A stretch of DNA of 64,000 nt, from contig NZ_LTAY01000070.1 of assembly GCF_002050515.1 (NCBI RefSeq), positions 62,001 to 126,000 of the forward strand, written 5' to 3'. A model generated the notes under the pieces. It saw only the letters and a list, made by a program, of their open reading frames with translations, was not told the DNA's origin and ran no database searches. The translations under genes and the position numbers were made by a program. Position 1 is the stretch's first letter, and every line of letters begins with the position of its first letter. Origin of the DNA: Clostridium thermobutyricum DSM 4928. GTDB taxonomy: Bacteria; Bacillota; Clostridia; Clostridiales; Clostridiaceae. Shown in pieces: positions 27,494 through 37,242 of the stretch.

Positions 27494-28666
27494 TTGATAA
27501 AAATTATAAAAAATGCAGAAATTTATTCGCCAGAGTTTTTAGGAAAAAAAGATATTGTCATAGTTGGTGATAAAATTGAAGGAATTTATGAAAATATAAA
27601 AGTTCCGGAAGATTTTTTATCTGTTGAAGTTATAGATGCAGAGGGAAAAATATTAGTACCTGGATTTATTGATGCACATGTTCATTTAATTGGAGGAGGG
27701 GGAGAAGGTGGATATAAAACTAGAACACCAGAACTTCCTTTAAGTAAAATAACTAAAGCTGGGATAACAACAGTAGTTGGAGTGCTAGGAACTGATGGAG
27801 TATGTAGAAATATGAGAAGTCTTTTAGCTAAAGTAAAGGCTTTAAAAGAGGAAGGAATAACAGCATATTGTTATACAGGTTCATATGATATACCAGTAAA
27901 AACTATGACAGATAGTATAAAAGGAGATTTGCTTTTAGTTGAAGAAGTAATAGGAGTTGGAGAGTTAGCATTATCAGATCATAGAAGTTCTCAAGCAACG
28001 GTAGAACAATTTATAAATACAGTTGCACAGACAAGAGTAGGAGGCCTTCTATCAGGAAAAACTGGAATAGTTAATGTACATTTTGGTGGAGGAGCTAGAA
28101 AGCTTGAATATTTATTTAAAATGATAGAACAAAGTGAAATACCTCCAACACAAATTTCTCCAACACATATGTCTAGGACAAAAGAACTTTTAGAAGCAGG
28201 AGTAGAATGGGCAAAAGTTGGAGGATTTGTTGATTTAACAACAAGTTCAGATCCAGACCATTTAGAAGAGGGAGAACTTTTAGCTTCACAAGGATTAAAA
28301 TATCTTTTAAATAAAGGTGTTCCAATAGATAATATTACTTTTACTTCAGATGGAAATGGAAGTATGCCAATGTTTGATGAAGAAGGAAAATTAATTGGGC
28401 TTGGGATATGTAGTGTAAGTACATTATTTGATGAAGTTAGAAAATCAGTTTTAATTGAAAAGATTTCATTAGAAGATGCACTTAAAACAATAACATCAAA
28501 TCCAGCAAAAGTTTTAAAGCTTAAGGATAAAGGAAGAATAGAAGTTAATAAGGATGCTGATATAGTTTTATTAGATAAGGAAGATTTAAAAATAGATACT
28601 GTTATTGCATTAGGAAAGAAAATGGTTGAAAATAAAAATGTTTTAATTAAAGGGACTTTTGAATAA
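27494..28666 (+). CDS. iadA: Isoaspartyl dipeptidase (beta-aspartyl peptidase)
   Basis: Amidohydrolase that cleaves isoaspartyl dipeptides from damaged proteins. 390 residues from TTG 27494 (AGGAAGTGA upstream; GTG 27485 lies inside that site). Seen: metal ligands in DAHVHLIGGGGE, the SDHRSS loop, the His in NVHFGGG, SPTHMSR, and Asp in TFTSDGNGS. E. coli IadA uses a carboxylated Lys162 as bridging ligand, seven residues before an Arg; here residue 157, seven before Arg164, is Glu (GELALSDHR). This may mark a subgroup with a Glu bridge. Confidence 0.88.
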   Translation: MIKIIKNAEIYSPEFLGKKDIVIVGDKIEGIYENIKVPEDFLSVEVIDAEGKILVPGFIDAHVHLIGGGGEGGYKTRTPELPLSKITKAGITTVVGVLGTDGVCRNMRSLLAKVKALKEEGITAYCYTGSYDIPVKTMTDSIKGDLLLVEEVIGVGELALSDHRSSQATVEQFINTVAQTRVGGLLSGKTGIVNVHFGGGARKLEYLFKMIEQSEIPPTQISPTHMSRTKELLEAGVEWAKVGGFVDLTTSSDPDHLEEGELLASQGLKYLLNKGVPIDNITFTSDGNGSMPMFDEEGKLIGLGICSVSTLFDEVRKSVLIEKISLEDALKTITSNPAKVLKLKDKGRIEVNKDADIVLLDKEDLKIDTVIALGKKMVENKNVLIKGTFE

Positions 28667-28690
28667 TAAAAAAGATATTTAAATATATAA

Positions 28691-28720
28691 AAAGGTTGCC
28701 ACTATGGCAACCTTTTTTTA
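28691..28720. terminator. Bidirectional terminator between iadA and the zinc-ribbon gene
   Basis: AAAGGTTGCC (28691-28700) pairs with GGCAACCTTT (28706-28715), with A- and T-runs on the two sides. Confidence 0.92.
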
Positions 28721-29143
28721 TCAAGTTTTCATTCTGAATTCATGAGAACATCTTTTACATGTAACTATAATTTTCTTTTGTCCTCTAGGTAATCTCAATT
28801 TTTGACCACACTTAGGACATGGAACTATTTTATATTTTCTATATTGTGTGAATTTGTATTTTAGGTGTGCAAAAGCTACTGGAATAGAATCAAGCTTTGC
28901 AATTGGTAAATTATAAGGAATACTTTTACCAAATCTATTTAAAATTTTATTTAAAAATCCTATAAACTTATAAAGCTCAGAAGTTCTTTTAGAAATATTT
29001 TTAGAAAATGTTCTGAAAACTGCAATAAGTAAAAGGACTAATCCTATTATGTTAGTATAACGATTAAAATTAAAAAATCCACTTATTATTACTAAAAATA
29101 AGGATAATACATCAATACCATATCTACCATAAAAAAAATTCAT
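28721..29143 (-). CDS. Membrane protein with C-terminal zinc ribbon, unknown
   Basis: 140 residues. Two hydrophobic helices near the N-terminus (about 8-25 and 30-45; IDVLSLFLVIISGFF and NIIGLVLLLIAVF), a basic middle part, and a C-terminal zinc ribbon with CPKCGQ and CKRCSHEF pairs. Such small proteins are common in clostridia and have no assigned role. Read leftwards from ATG at 29141-29143 with AGAGGTGAT upstream. It ends at the shared terminator; the next gene on this strand is 66 bases upstream. Confidence 0.75.
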   Translation of the reverse strand: MNFFYGRYGIDVLSLFLVIISGFFNFNRYTNIIGLVLLLIAVFRTFSKNISKRTSELYKFIGFLNKILNRFGKSIPYNLPIAKLDSIPVAFAHLKYKFTQYRKYKIVPCPKCGQKLRLPRGQKKIIVTCKRCSHEFRMKT

Positions 29144-29209
29144 TTAATCACCTCTAAAACTTATTACATACATTTTATCATAAATATTCATAAAATGTAT
29201 AATTAGAGA

Positions 29210-30178
29210 TTAATCTATAAAGATTCTATTTATGGCAGTTTCTAAAAAAGCAGTTGTTGCTTTAGTTGAAATATTTAAGATAAACCAAAAAATTAATTGC
29301 ATAGTATTTTTGTCATAAGTTGAATGTGTTAGAGTTAGTATTGTTAAACAACCAGATATTATAAACCTTAATTCTTCTTTAATTTTAAATGCGGAAAATT
29401 TATCATTAAGTTTAAGTTTTAAATCTATCTTTTTAAATGTATTTATAAAAGTTTCATGGTCATCTAATGTAAGAATTACAAATCCTAAAAGAGGTAATGA
29501 AATATCTCTAATTATAATTCCTTCTTTTTCTAAAAATCCTTGAAGACGAACAGCTGACATACATTTTTCTTTTAAAGGTTTTTCAGAAAATGATAGTATT
29601 TGAGAAAGTAATTGTACATTATTATTTGGAAAGAATTTAATATCCTTAAGATATTTATAGCAGCTTTCAGCTTCATTAATTTTTAAAAGAGTATTATTAA
29701 AGTTAGAATTTATTAAAGCACAAATGCTAATGTCTTCAGTTCCAGTTAAAAACCAATGTCTCTCTTTAAACAATGAATAAGTATGTCTTAAATCTTCAAT
29801 TGATGTATCAATATTTAGCTTACTATTATAAGAACATAAAATTTCAGAAGTAAGAGATAAAAAGTTATTAGCATTAAAAAATACTTCAAGATTACTATAA
29901 GCATCTAAAACACAATCTAAAAAATCCTCACTATTTTCAGTTAAAGTTAAAAGCATAGTTAATATGTAATAATTCTCTTCTCTAAAAGGAGATTGTTCAT
30001 CTGTTTTAATTGCAATTAAAGAGTGAATTTCTTCAATATTATCTAAATTTACTATTTCTCTGTATAATGTATAAGCTAATGCAGTAAATTTAACAGTAAC
30101 ACTATTTGCTTTATCTCCAAAAGCTTTATCAAGCAAGTAATTATTTTTCAAAAATAGCTCTAAATATTTTTCTTCCAT
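29210..30178 (-). CDS. DUF4003-like protein, unknown function
   Basis: 322 residues, mainly helical and soluble, with no signal peptide or membrane helix evident. The segment RHWFLTGTEDISICALI around residue 140 resembles the hallmark LTG-x-D-x2-x-A-L pattern of the DUF4003 family of Firmicutes, which is my tentative assignment. It starts at ATG 30176-30178 with AGGTGATTT upstream on its strand, divergent from pullulanase. Nothing in the context tells its job. Confidence 0.6.
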   Translation of the reverse strand: MEEKYLELFLKNNYLLDKAFGDKANSVTVKFTALAYTLYREIVNLDNIEEIHSLIAIKTDEQSPFREENYYILTMLLTLTENSEDFLDCVLDAYSNLEVFFNANNFLSLTSEILCSYNSKLNIDTSIEDLRHTYSLFKERHWFLTGTEDISICALINSNFNNTLLKINEAESCYKYLKDIKFFPNNNVQLLSQILSFSEKPLKEKCMSAVRLQGFLEKEGIIIRDISLPLLGFVILTLDDHETFINTFKKIDLKLKLNDKFSAFKIKEELRFIISGCLTILTLTHSTYDKNTMQLIFWFILNISTKATTAFLETAINRIFID

Positions 30179-30483
30179 TTAAATCACCTCATTTTAGTTT
30201 TTTAAATAAAAAGAAAACTATACTTATAAAATAAAAATAATTTTAAATAAAGATATTAAGTATAATAAAATACAATAAAGTGATATAGATTAATAAAATA
30301 ATATTAAGTCAAAATAAGATTTGGAACATGAGAGAAATAAATGAATAAAATTTATAATGGATTCTATTAAAATATCTAAATATGAGAAATAAGAAATATT
30401 TATTTGAATATAATCTTAAGAAGATGAGTTTTGATTTGGATATTTTATTTAAAGTTATATAAAAGTATAAGTGAGGAAATATT
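30179..30483. other. Divergent intergenic region, no gene seen
   Basis: 305 bp of A+T-rich DNA between the DUF4003-like gene and pullulanase. Promoters for both directions must lie here, but no match was good enough to call. Confidence 0.5.
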
Positions 30484-32463
30484 ATGAATATAAAAGAAAT
30501 TTATTCTGAATATAAAAATAATAAAAGTGAAATTAAAAATATATTTTCTTCTAATGAATTTAAAAACTTATATCATTTTAATGGAATGTTAGGTGCTATT
30601 TATAGAAAAGAAGAAACTATGTTTAGATTATGGACTCCAGTTGCAAAAGAAGTTAAAGTAAAAATTTATGAGAAAGAAGGAAAAAATAATTTTAAATTTT
30701 TATTTGAAAAAAAGCTTTCTGATTTAAATGGAATTTTTGAAGGAATTATTTTAGGAGATTTATCTAGAAAGTATTATAGATATGTTGTAAATATAAATGA
30801 TAAAATTCAAGAAGTAGTAGATCCATATGCGAAAGCTGTTTCTATTAATGGAATTTATGGAATGATAATAGATTTAGAAAAAACAAATCCAGAAGGTTGG
30901 ACAAATGATATAAAACCAGAATTAAAATCACCTGTAGATTCAATAATATACGAAACTCATGTTAGAGATTTTACAATAGATATAAATTCAGGAGTTAAAA
31001 ATAAAGGAAAGTTTATAGGATTAATAGAAGAAAATACAAAATATAAAGATGTATCCACAGGTTTAGAACATCTAAAGGAACTTGGAATAACACATCTTCA
31101 TTTATTACCTGTATTTGACTATAAAACTGTTGATGAAGAAAAAGAAAGTGGAGAGTATAATTGGGGATATGATCCTTTAAATTATAATTCTTTAGAAGGC
31201 TCATATTCATTAAATCCTTATAATGGTGAAGAAAGAATAAAAGAGTTTAAAGAAATGATATTAAATCTGCATAAGTCTGGTATAAGAGTTGTGATGGATG
31301 TAGTATATAATCATGTATTTCAAGTTGAAAATTCAAATTTTGAAAAAATCATTCCTATGTATTATTTTAGAGAAAAATATGATGGAAGTTTTTCAAATGG
31401 ATCTGGATGTGGAAATGAAACAGCATCAGAAAGATCAATGGTAAAAAAATTTATATTAGATTCAATTTTATATTATACGGAAGAATATCACATAGATGGA
31501 TTTAGATTTGACTTGATGGGATTACATGATATTGATATGATAAAAGAAATAAGATTAGAATTAGATAAAATTGATAAAAGTATAATTATTTATGGAGAAG
31601 GATGGGTTGGAGGAGAAAGTGTATTAGATTATAATAATAGATCTATAAAAGATAATATTTATAAGTTTGGTCAAATGCAAATAGCAGCTTTCAATGATGA
31701 TATAAGAGATGCTGTAAAAGGAAATGTATTTGATGACAATAATAGAGGATTTGCAAGTGGTGGTATAGGGTATTGTGAAAAATTAAAATCTGGAATAGTA
31801 GCATCAACAAGACATAATGAAGTTTATTATAAATGGTGGGCAAATGAACCTTATCAAACTATAAATTATTCTTCATCACATGATAATTATACTCTTTGGG
31901 ATAAACTACAAAAAAGCTTGAATTATGTTAGTGAAGATGAAAAAATAAAAATAAATAAATTAATAGCAACTATTATTCTTACATCACAAGGAATTCCATT
32001 TATTCATTCAGGAGAAGAGTTTTTAAGAACTAAAATATCACCTGATGGCCAACTAATAGAAAATAGTTATAATTCTGGTGATAATGTAAATAAATTGGAC
32101 TGGAATAGGAAAATTAAATATAAAGATGTATTCGAATATTATAAAAAACTAATAAATCTTAGAAAAAATCATAAAATTTTTAGAATGGATAAAATGGCTG
32201 AAATTGAGGAAAATATAAGCTTTAAGCATTGTGGTGACAATTTCATATACTATGAAATTAATGGAGAAAACATAAAAGATTATTTTAAAAAATCAATTGT
32301 AGTGTATAATGGTTATGAGAGGATTTTAGATTTAGAAATTGAAGGTGGGGAATGGGACTTAATTTTAGATGGAAACGATATAGATGAACAGGGAATATCT
32401 AAAATTAAAAACAAGATTTCTATTGATGGTAGAACCGCAATAATTTTAGTTCAAAAGAAATAA
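30484..32463 (+). CDS. pulA: Type I pullulanase (alpha-glucan debranching enzyme)
   Basis: Hydrolyses alpha-1,6 branches in glycogen, pullulan or amylopectin fragments. 659 residues with no signal peptide, so intracellular. A CBM48-type N-terminal domain (TMFRLWTPVAKEVKVKIYE) precedes the GH13 barrel. Conserved regions: YETHVRDFT, the type I hallmark YNWGYDP, DVVYNHVF, nucleophile Asp in GFRFDLMG, acid Glu in YGEGW and transition-state Asp in SSHDNYTLWD. It lies 24 bases ahead of a glucokinase, so the two may be co-expressed to feed freed glucose into glycolysis. Confidence 0.93.
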   Translation: MNIKEIYSEYKNNKSEIKNIFSSNEFKNLYHFNGMLGAIYRKEETMFRLWTPVAKEVKVKIYEKEGKNNFKFLFEKKLSDLNGIFEGIILGDLSRKYYRYVVNINDKIQEVVDPYAKAVSINGIYGMIIDLEKTNPEGWTNDIKPELKSPVDSIIYETHVRDFTIDINSGVKNKGKFIGLIEENTKYKDVSTGLEHLKELGITHLHLLPVFDYKTVDEEKESGEYNWGYDPLNYNSLEGSYSLNPYNGEERIKEFKEMILNLHKSGIRVVMDVVYNHVFQVENSNFEKIIPMYYFREKYDGSFSNGSGCGNETASERSMVKKFILDSILYYTEEYHIDGFRFDLMGLHDIDMIKEIRLELDKIDKSIIIYGEGWVGGESVLDYNNRSIKDNIYKFGQMQIAAFNDDIRDAVKGNVFDDNNRGFASGGIGYCEKLKSGIVASTRHNEVYYKWWANEPYQTINYSSSHDNYTLWDKLQKSLNYVSEDEKIKINKLIATIILTSQGIPFIHSGEEFLRTKISPDGQLIENSYNSGDNVNKLDWNRKIKYKDVFEYYKKLINLRKNHKIFRMDKMAEIEENISFKHCGDNFIYYEINGENIKDYFKKSIVVYNGYERILDLEIEGGEWDLILDGNDIDEQGISKIKNKISIDGRTAIILVQKK

Positions 32464-32487
32464 TTATTTATATGAGGTGATTAAAGC

Positions 32488-33468
32488 ATGCAAAACGGAT
32501 ACTATATTGGTGTAGATTTAGGTGGGACAAAAATCTGTACAGCATTAGTAAATGAGGAAGGAAAAGTTTTTAAAGAAGTTACAGTACCTACTGAAGCTGA
32601 AAAAGGTGAATTAAAAATTGTAGAAAATATTAATAATACAATTAAAGAAGTTTTAGGGGATGTAAAAATAGAAGAAGTATTAGCAATTGGAGTAGGATCA
32701 CCAGGACCATTAGATGTTAAAAATGGACTTATAGTAGAAACTCCAAATTTACCATTCAAAAACTTTAATATAGTTAAAGCTATAAAAGATGTGTATAATA
32801 CAGAAGTATTTTTAGATAACGATGCCAATGCAGCAACATTAGGAGAATTCGTATTTGGTGCAGGAATGCTAACTACAAATATGGTATATGTAACAGCTAG
32901 TACTGGTGTAGGTGGGGGAGCTATCCTAAATGGAAGAATATTTAGAGGAAGCACTTCAAATGCAGTAGAAATAGGTCATACAACTGTAAATGTTCATGGT
33001 AGAAGATGTGGATGTGGAAACAGAGGGTGTGTAGAAGGAATATCATCAGGAACTGCAATAGCTAGAACAGCTAATGAAGCAGTTAAGAGTAATGTTCCAA
33101 CATCACTTAAAAATTATGATGTAGTTACTTCAAAAGAAGTATTTATAGAAGCTGCTAAAGGTGATAGAGTTGCAAAAGAAATATTAGATGAAGCTTTATC
33201 ATACTTAGGAATTTTATTCGCTAACTTAGCAAATTCATATGATCCTGATATGATAGTATTAGGTGGTGGAGTTTCAAATGGTGGAGACATTGTATTTGAA
33301 AAAATAGCTGAAGAAATGAATAGAAGAGCATTAAAACCAATAAGAGAACATTGTAAAATAGAAAAAGCTAAGTTAGGTGGAAGAGCTGGAGTTCTTGGAG
33401 CAGCAGCTTTAGCAATAACTGAACTTGAGCATAAAAATAAAAAAGATGGATATATAATTTATAACTAA
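32488..33468 (+). CDS. glcK: ROK-family glucokinase
   Basis: Phosphorylates glucose with ATP. 326 residues. The ATP motif GVDLGGTKICTAL is at the N-terminus, followed by PGPLD, the sugar-binding DNDANAATLGE, ASTGVGGG and the zinc motif HGRRCGCGNRGCVEG of ROK kinases. No N-terminal DNA-binding domain is present, so it is a kinase rather than a ROK repressor. It follows pulA closely with GAGGTGA upstream and ends at a terminator. Confidence 0.93.
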   Translation: MQNGYYIGVDLGGTKICTALVNEEGKVFKEVTVPTEAEKGELKIVENINNTIKEVLGDVKIEEVLAIGVGSPGPLDVKNGLIVETPNLPFKNFNIVKAIKDVYNTEVFLDNDANAATLGEFVFGAGMLTTNMVYVTASTGVGGGAILNGRIFRGSTSNAVEIGHTTVNVHGRRCGCGNRGCVEGISSGTAIARTANEAVKSNVPTSLKNYDVVTSKEVFIEAAKGDRVAKEILDEALSYLGILFANLANSYDPDMIVLGGGVSNGGDIVFEKIAEEMNRRALKPIREHCKIEKAKLGGRAGVLGAAALAITELEHKNKKDGYIIYN

Positions 33469-33486
33469 AATTTATTTTATAGATGA

Positions 33487-33525
33487 GATTAGCTAATGAG
33501 TATCATTAGTTAATCTTATTTTTTT
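33487..33525 (+). terminator. Rho-independent terminator after glcK
   Basis: GATTAGCTAATGA (33487-33499) pairs with TCATTAGTTAATC (33503-33515), then a T-run. Confidence 0.9.
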
Positions 33526-33770
33526 ATACAAAAATAAAAATTTGATTTTTAAATGTTAAAAAATAAGTTATATATATAATTAATTAAAGTTTCGTTAGAG
33601 CTGAGAAATAGAAAATATAATTTTAATAATATTTAAATAAATTGTTATATCGTGATTATTGTTATAGCATTAATATTCGTATAATAGGTAAAATAATATT
33701 AAGATTATAAAAGATAATTATTTTACTAATATAGGAAATAGGGATAAAATTTAATATAGAGGTGATTAGT
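33526..33770. other. Intergenic region upstream of the siroheme reductase
   Basis: About 245 bp of A+T-rich sequence. A TATAAT at 33680-33685 has only a poor -35 (TTGTTA at 33659, 15-bp spacer). No riboswitch was recognised. Confidence 0.4.
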
Positions 33771-35339
33771 TTGAAAAAGCAATTAATAAGTAATGAACTT
33801 AAAGAAGTATTAAGAGAAGAAATTAGAGTTTTTAGAGAAAATGGACATAAATTTTTAAATAAGGAATTAACTGTACCACAATTCAAATCATTATCAGGTG
33901 GAATGGGATCATATGCACATAGAGGTGGGAAAGAATTTATGATCAGATTAAAGACACCTTCAGGAGTAATTTCAAAAGAAGACTTTAATCAAATATATGA
34001 TTGGGCAGTTAAATATAAGAGAGAATGGATACATCCAACTACAAGAGAAGCAATCCAATTTCATGGAATGACAATAGATGAAGTATGCGATTTAATGGAA
34101 GAAGCTTTAGATTATGGAATATATAGTAGAGGTTCAGGCGGAAATTTTCCAAGAAATGTAGCAATATCTCCACTTGCAGGAGTTTCAAAAGATGAAGCTT
34201 TTGACGTTAGACCATATGCTGAAAAATTAAATGAATATATAATGAACAGAGTTAATCAATACAAGTTACCAAGAAAAATAAAAGTAGCAATGTCATCAGA
34301 TAGAGTTGCAGAACCACATAGTACAACAACAGATTTAGGGTTTATAGCTGTAAAAGAAAATGGAAAAGATATGTTTAAACTTTTCATTGGTGGTGGACTT
34401 GGTAGAAATCCAAGAAAAGGTGTAGAATTCCCAGAACTTGTAGATCCAATGGAAGTTGTATATTACTTTGAAGCATTAGTTAGACTTTTCGTAGCTGAAG
34501 GTGATTATGAAAATCATGGTAAAGCTAGAATAAGATATATAGTTGAAAGAATGGGAGAAGAAGAATTTATAGCTTGCTATAAAAAACACTTAAAAGAAGT
34601 AAAAGATAACGAAGATTTAAGTTTTACTTTTGAACCAAAAAAAGTAACTAAAGCTGGAATAAAAACTTCAACTATTGATAATAGATTAATAGAGCAAAAG
34701 CAAGAAGGACTTTATGCAGTTTATTTCCATCCTGAAAAAGGAATATTAGAAACAAAACTTTTAGGTGAATTATTAGAACTTACTAATGAAATGGAAGAAG
34801 TAAGTTTTAGAATTACTATGAATGAAGGATTATATATTATAAACCTAAATGGAGCAGAAGCTGACAAAGTTTTAGAATTCACAAAAGGTAAAGGTGGAGA
34901 ACTAAAAGTTATGCAAAGTGTTTCATGTATAGGAGTTCCAATATGCCAATTAGGAATAGGAAATAGCCAAGGATTAGTTTCTTCTATAATAGATAAATTA
35001 AAAGCAGAAAAAATAGAGAAAGACTTACTACCAATTATTCATGTATCAGGATGTGCAAATTCATGTGGTGTCCATGAGATTGGTCAAATTGGATTTACAG
35101 GTAAGACAAAAAGAGTAAATGATGCTCCTAGAAAATGTTTTGAATTACATGTTGGAGGAAAATTTGCATTAGATAATACTAAGCTTGGAGACATATACGG
35201 AGATATGTTAGAAGAAGAAATTCCAAACTTCATATATGATTTATATGAAGTGTTAGCAAAAGAAAATAAAGCTTTTGAAGTTTGGTATAAAGATAATAAT
35301 GATTCATTTAAAGAATTAGCAAATAAATATTTAGTATAA
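33771..35339 (+). CDS. Siroheme-[4Fe-4S] nitrite/sulfite reductase
   Basis: 522 residues from TTG 33771 (AGAGGTGAT at 33759-33767). It has the two-repeat fold of ferredoxin-dependent sulfite/nitrite reductases. The first half shows REAIQFHGM and GSGGNFPRNV. The coupled siroheme/cluster site is Cys-x5-Cys in SCIGVPICQLG, then Cys-x3-Cys in VSGCANSCGVHEIG, 35 residues on. No flavin or ferredoxin domain is fused. I cannot decide between sulfite and nitrite. There are no siroheme, cysteine or nitrate genes beside it; it is monocistronic. Confidence 0.88.
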   Translation: MKKQLISNELKEVLREEIRVFRENGHKFLNKELTVPQFKSLSGGMGSYAHRGGKEFMIRLKTPSGVISKEDFNQIYDWAVKYKREWIHPTTREAIQFHGMTIDEVCDLMEEALDYGIYSRGSGGNFPRNVAISPLAGVSKDEAFDVRPYAEKLNEYIMNRVNQYKLPRKIKVAMSSDRVAEPHSTTTDLGFIAVKENGKDMFKLFIGGGLGRNPRKGVEFPELVDPMEVVYYFEALVRLFVAEGDYENHGKARIRYIVERMGEEEFIACYKKHLKEVKDNEDLSFTFEPKKVTKAGIKTSTIDNRLIEQKQEGLYAVYFHPEKGILETKLLGELLELTNEMEEVSFRITMNEGLYIINLNGAEADKVLEFTKGKGGELKVMQSVSCIGVPICQLGIGNSQGLVSSIIDKLKAEKIEKDLLPIIHVSGCANSCGVHEIGQIGFTGKTKRVNDAPRKCFELHVGGKFALDNTKLGDIYGDMLEEEIPNFIYDLYEVLAKENKAFEVWYKDNNDSFKELANKYLV

Positions 35340-35344
35340 TAATT

Positions 35345-35384
35345 TAGCTTCATAGCCAATTAAGGTTATGAAGCTATTTTTTTC
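35345..35384 (+). terminator. Rho-independent terminator after the siroheme reductase gene
   Basis: TAGCTTCATAGCC and GGTTATGAAGCTA arms, followed by seven T. Confidence 0.93.
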
Positions 35385-35485
35385 TAAGTATAAAGAATTT
35401 AGTAATGGTAAAAATAAATATGAAAATGTACAAGATGTATATTAAATGTACAAAATATATATTAAATGATAAAAAAATATTAATG

Positions 35486-35513
35486 TTGACTAAACTTATC
35501 GGATTAGTATAGA
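35486..35513 (+). promoter_or_regulatory. gapN promoter
   Basis: TTGACT (35486-35491), a 16-bp spacer and TATAGA (35508-35513). A run of eleven T follows at once in the leader. Confidence 0.7.
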
Positions 35514-35577
35514 TTTTTTTTTTAGAGTGATATATAATCTAGTCAGATAATATAAATTATCATAAGGAGGAATGATT

Positions 35578-37023
35578 ATGTTTAACACAGAAGAAAACAT
35601 TTATGGAAATCTTTTAAATGGAAAATGGATACATAATAAAGAAAATTTAATACATATAAAATCTCCTATAAATGGGGAACTAGTAGGATCTATTCATGCT
35701 ATGAGTAGAGAAGAAGTAGATGAAGCAATTAATATAGCAAAGAAAGCTCAAAAAGAATGGGCACTTGTACCTACTAATGAAAAATCAAAAATTTTACATA
35801 ATGTTGCAGATCTTTTAGAAGAAAGAGCAGAAGAAATAGCTAAAATTATGGTTCTTGAAATAGCAAAAGATAATAAGAGTGCAATTTCAGAAGTAAAAAG
35901 AACTGCTGACTTTATTAGATTCACAGCAGAAACTGCTGAAAATATAAAAGGAGAATCATTACCTGGAGATTCATTTCCAGGATTTAAAAACGATAAAATA
36001 TCTATAGTAACTAGAGAAGCTTTAGGAGTAGTACTGGCAATTTCACCATTCAATTATCCAGTAAACTTAGCAGCTTCCAAAATAGCTCCAGCATTAATGG
36101 CAGGAAATTCAGTTGTATTTAAACCAGCAACTCAAGGAGCAATATCAGGTTTATATCTAGCAAAAGCATTTAAAGATGCAGGACTTCCAGATGGATTAAT
36201 AAATACTATAACTGGTAGAGGTAGTGAAATTGGAGACTATGTTGTAACACATAAAGATATAGATTTTGTTAACTTTACTGGAAGTAGTGAAATTGGTAAA
36301 AGAATTTCAAGAATAACTGAAATGAAACCAATTTTAATGGAATTAGGGGGAAAAGATGCTGCAATAGTTTTAGATGATGCTGATTTAGATTTAGCAGCTA
36401 AAAATATAGTTGCAGGTGCATTCTCATATTCAGGACAAAGATGTACAGCCGTAAAAAGAGTTTTAGTAACTGATTATGTAAGTGATACTTTAGTTGAAAA
36501 AATAGTTGAAGAAATGAAGAAAGTTACTTATGGAAGTCCTTTAGAAGGAAACTTTACAGTGGGACCATTAATAGATACAAAATCAGCTGATTTTGTAGAA
36601 GGATTAATAAAAGATGCAGTTGATAAAGGTGCAACTCTTCTTGCAGGAGGAACAAGAGAAGGAAACATTATAGTTCCAACTCTTTTTGATAATGTAACTG
36701 TAGATATGAGAATTGCATGGGAAGAACCTTTTGGACCTGTTTTACCAATAATAAGAGTGAAAAACATGGAAGAAGCAATTAAAATAGCAAATGAATCAGA
36801 ATATGGATTACAATCATCTATATTTACAAAAGATATAAATAAAGCATTTTATGTTGCAAGTAAATTAGAAGTTGGAACAGTTCAAGTTAACAATAAAACT
36901 GAAAGAGGACCAGACCACTTCCCATTCTTAGGAGTAAAATCATCAGGTATGGGAGTACAAGGAATAAGATATTCAATAGAGGCAATGTCTAGAGTTAAAG
37001 CAACTGTTATTAACTTAAAATAG
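35578..37023 (+). CDS. gapN: NADP-dependent non-phosphorylating glyceraldehyde-3-phosphate dehydrogenase
   Basis: Oxidises glyceraldehyde 3-phosphate straight to 3-phosphoglycerate, giving NADPH without ATP. In clostridia it is a main NADPH source in glycolysis. 481 residues of the aldehyde dehydrogenase superfamily. The catalytic Cys is in SGQRCTAVKR, the general base Glu in LMELGGKDA, Asn in SPFNYPVNL, and the nucleotide loop in TGSSEIGKR. The C-terminal RGPDHFPFLG is typical of GapN. ATG 35578 lies seven bases after AAGGAGG; ATG 35572 is only one base after it. Confidence 0.93.
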   Translation: MFNTEENIYGNLLNGKWIHNKENLIHIKSPINGELVGSIHAMSREEVDEAINIAKKAQKEWALVPTNEKSKILHNVADLLEERAEEIAKIMVLEIAKDNKSAISEVKRTADFIRFTAETAENIKGESLPGDSFPGFKNDKISIVTREALGVVLAISPFNYPVNLAASKIAPALMAGNSVVFKPATQGAISGLYLAKAFKDAGLPDGLINTITGRGSEIGDYVVTHKDIDFVNFTGSSEIGKRISRITEMKPILMELGGKDAAIVLDDADLDLAAKNIVAGAFSYSGQRCTAVKRVLVTDYVSDTLVEKIVEEMKKVTYGSPLEGNFTVGPLIDTKSADFVEGLIKDAVDKGATLLAGGTREGNIIVPTLFDNVTVDMRIAWEEPFGPVLPIIRVKNMEEAIKIANESEYGLQSSIFTKDINKAFYVASKLEVGTVQVNNKTERGPDHFPFLGVKSSGMGVQGIRYSIEAMSRVKATVINLK

Positions 37024-37063
37024 TAAATTTATAGTGTTTTATATAAATAATTTAACTTAAAAT

Positions 37064-37120
37064 ACACATGGATAATTATTAAGAACTTAAAAGTTTTAAA
37101 TGATTATCTATGTGTTTTTT
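37064..37120 (+). terminator. Rho-independent terminator after gapN
   Basis: ACACATGGATAAT and ATTATCTATGTGT arms with a partly paired middle, followed by seven T. Confidence 0.88.
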
Positions 37121-37242
37121 TATTGAAATAAATTATAGATAAACTATAAGATAAATATATAATTTGTTATAGGAATTATTAGTTTGCAGTTCCATTTCAC
37201 TTAAATGAATTGTTTAATGAAATGGAGGTATAATATTTTGAT

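Noticed and set aside
32502-32954. Open frame on the minus strand inside glcK
   Set aside because: It mirrors a conserved kinase gene in the opposite frame; no ribosome site and no independent coding signal. The same holds for other antisense frames inside ptsI, nrdA, kdpB and ilvD.
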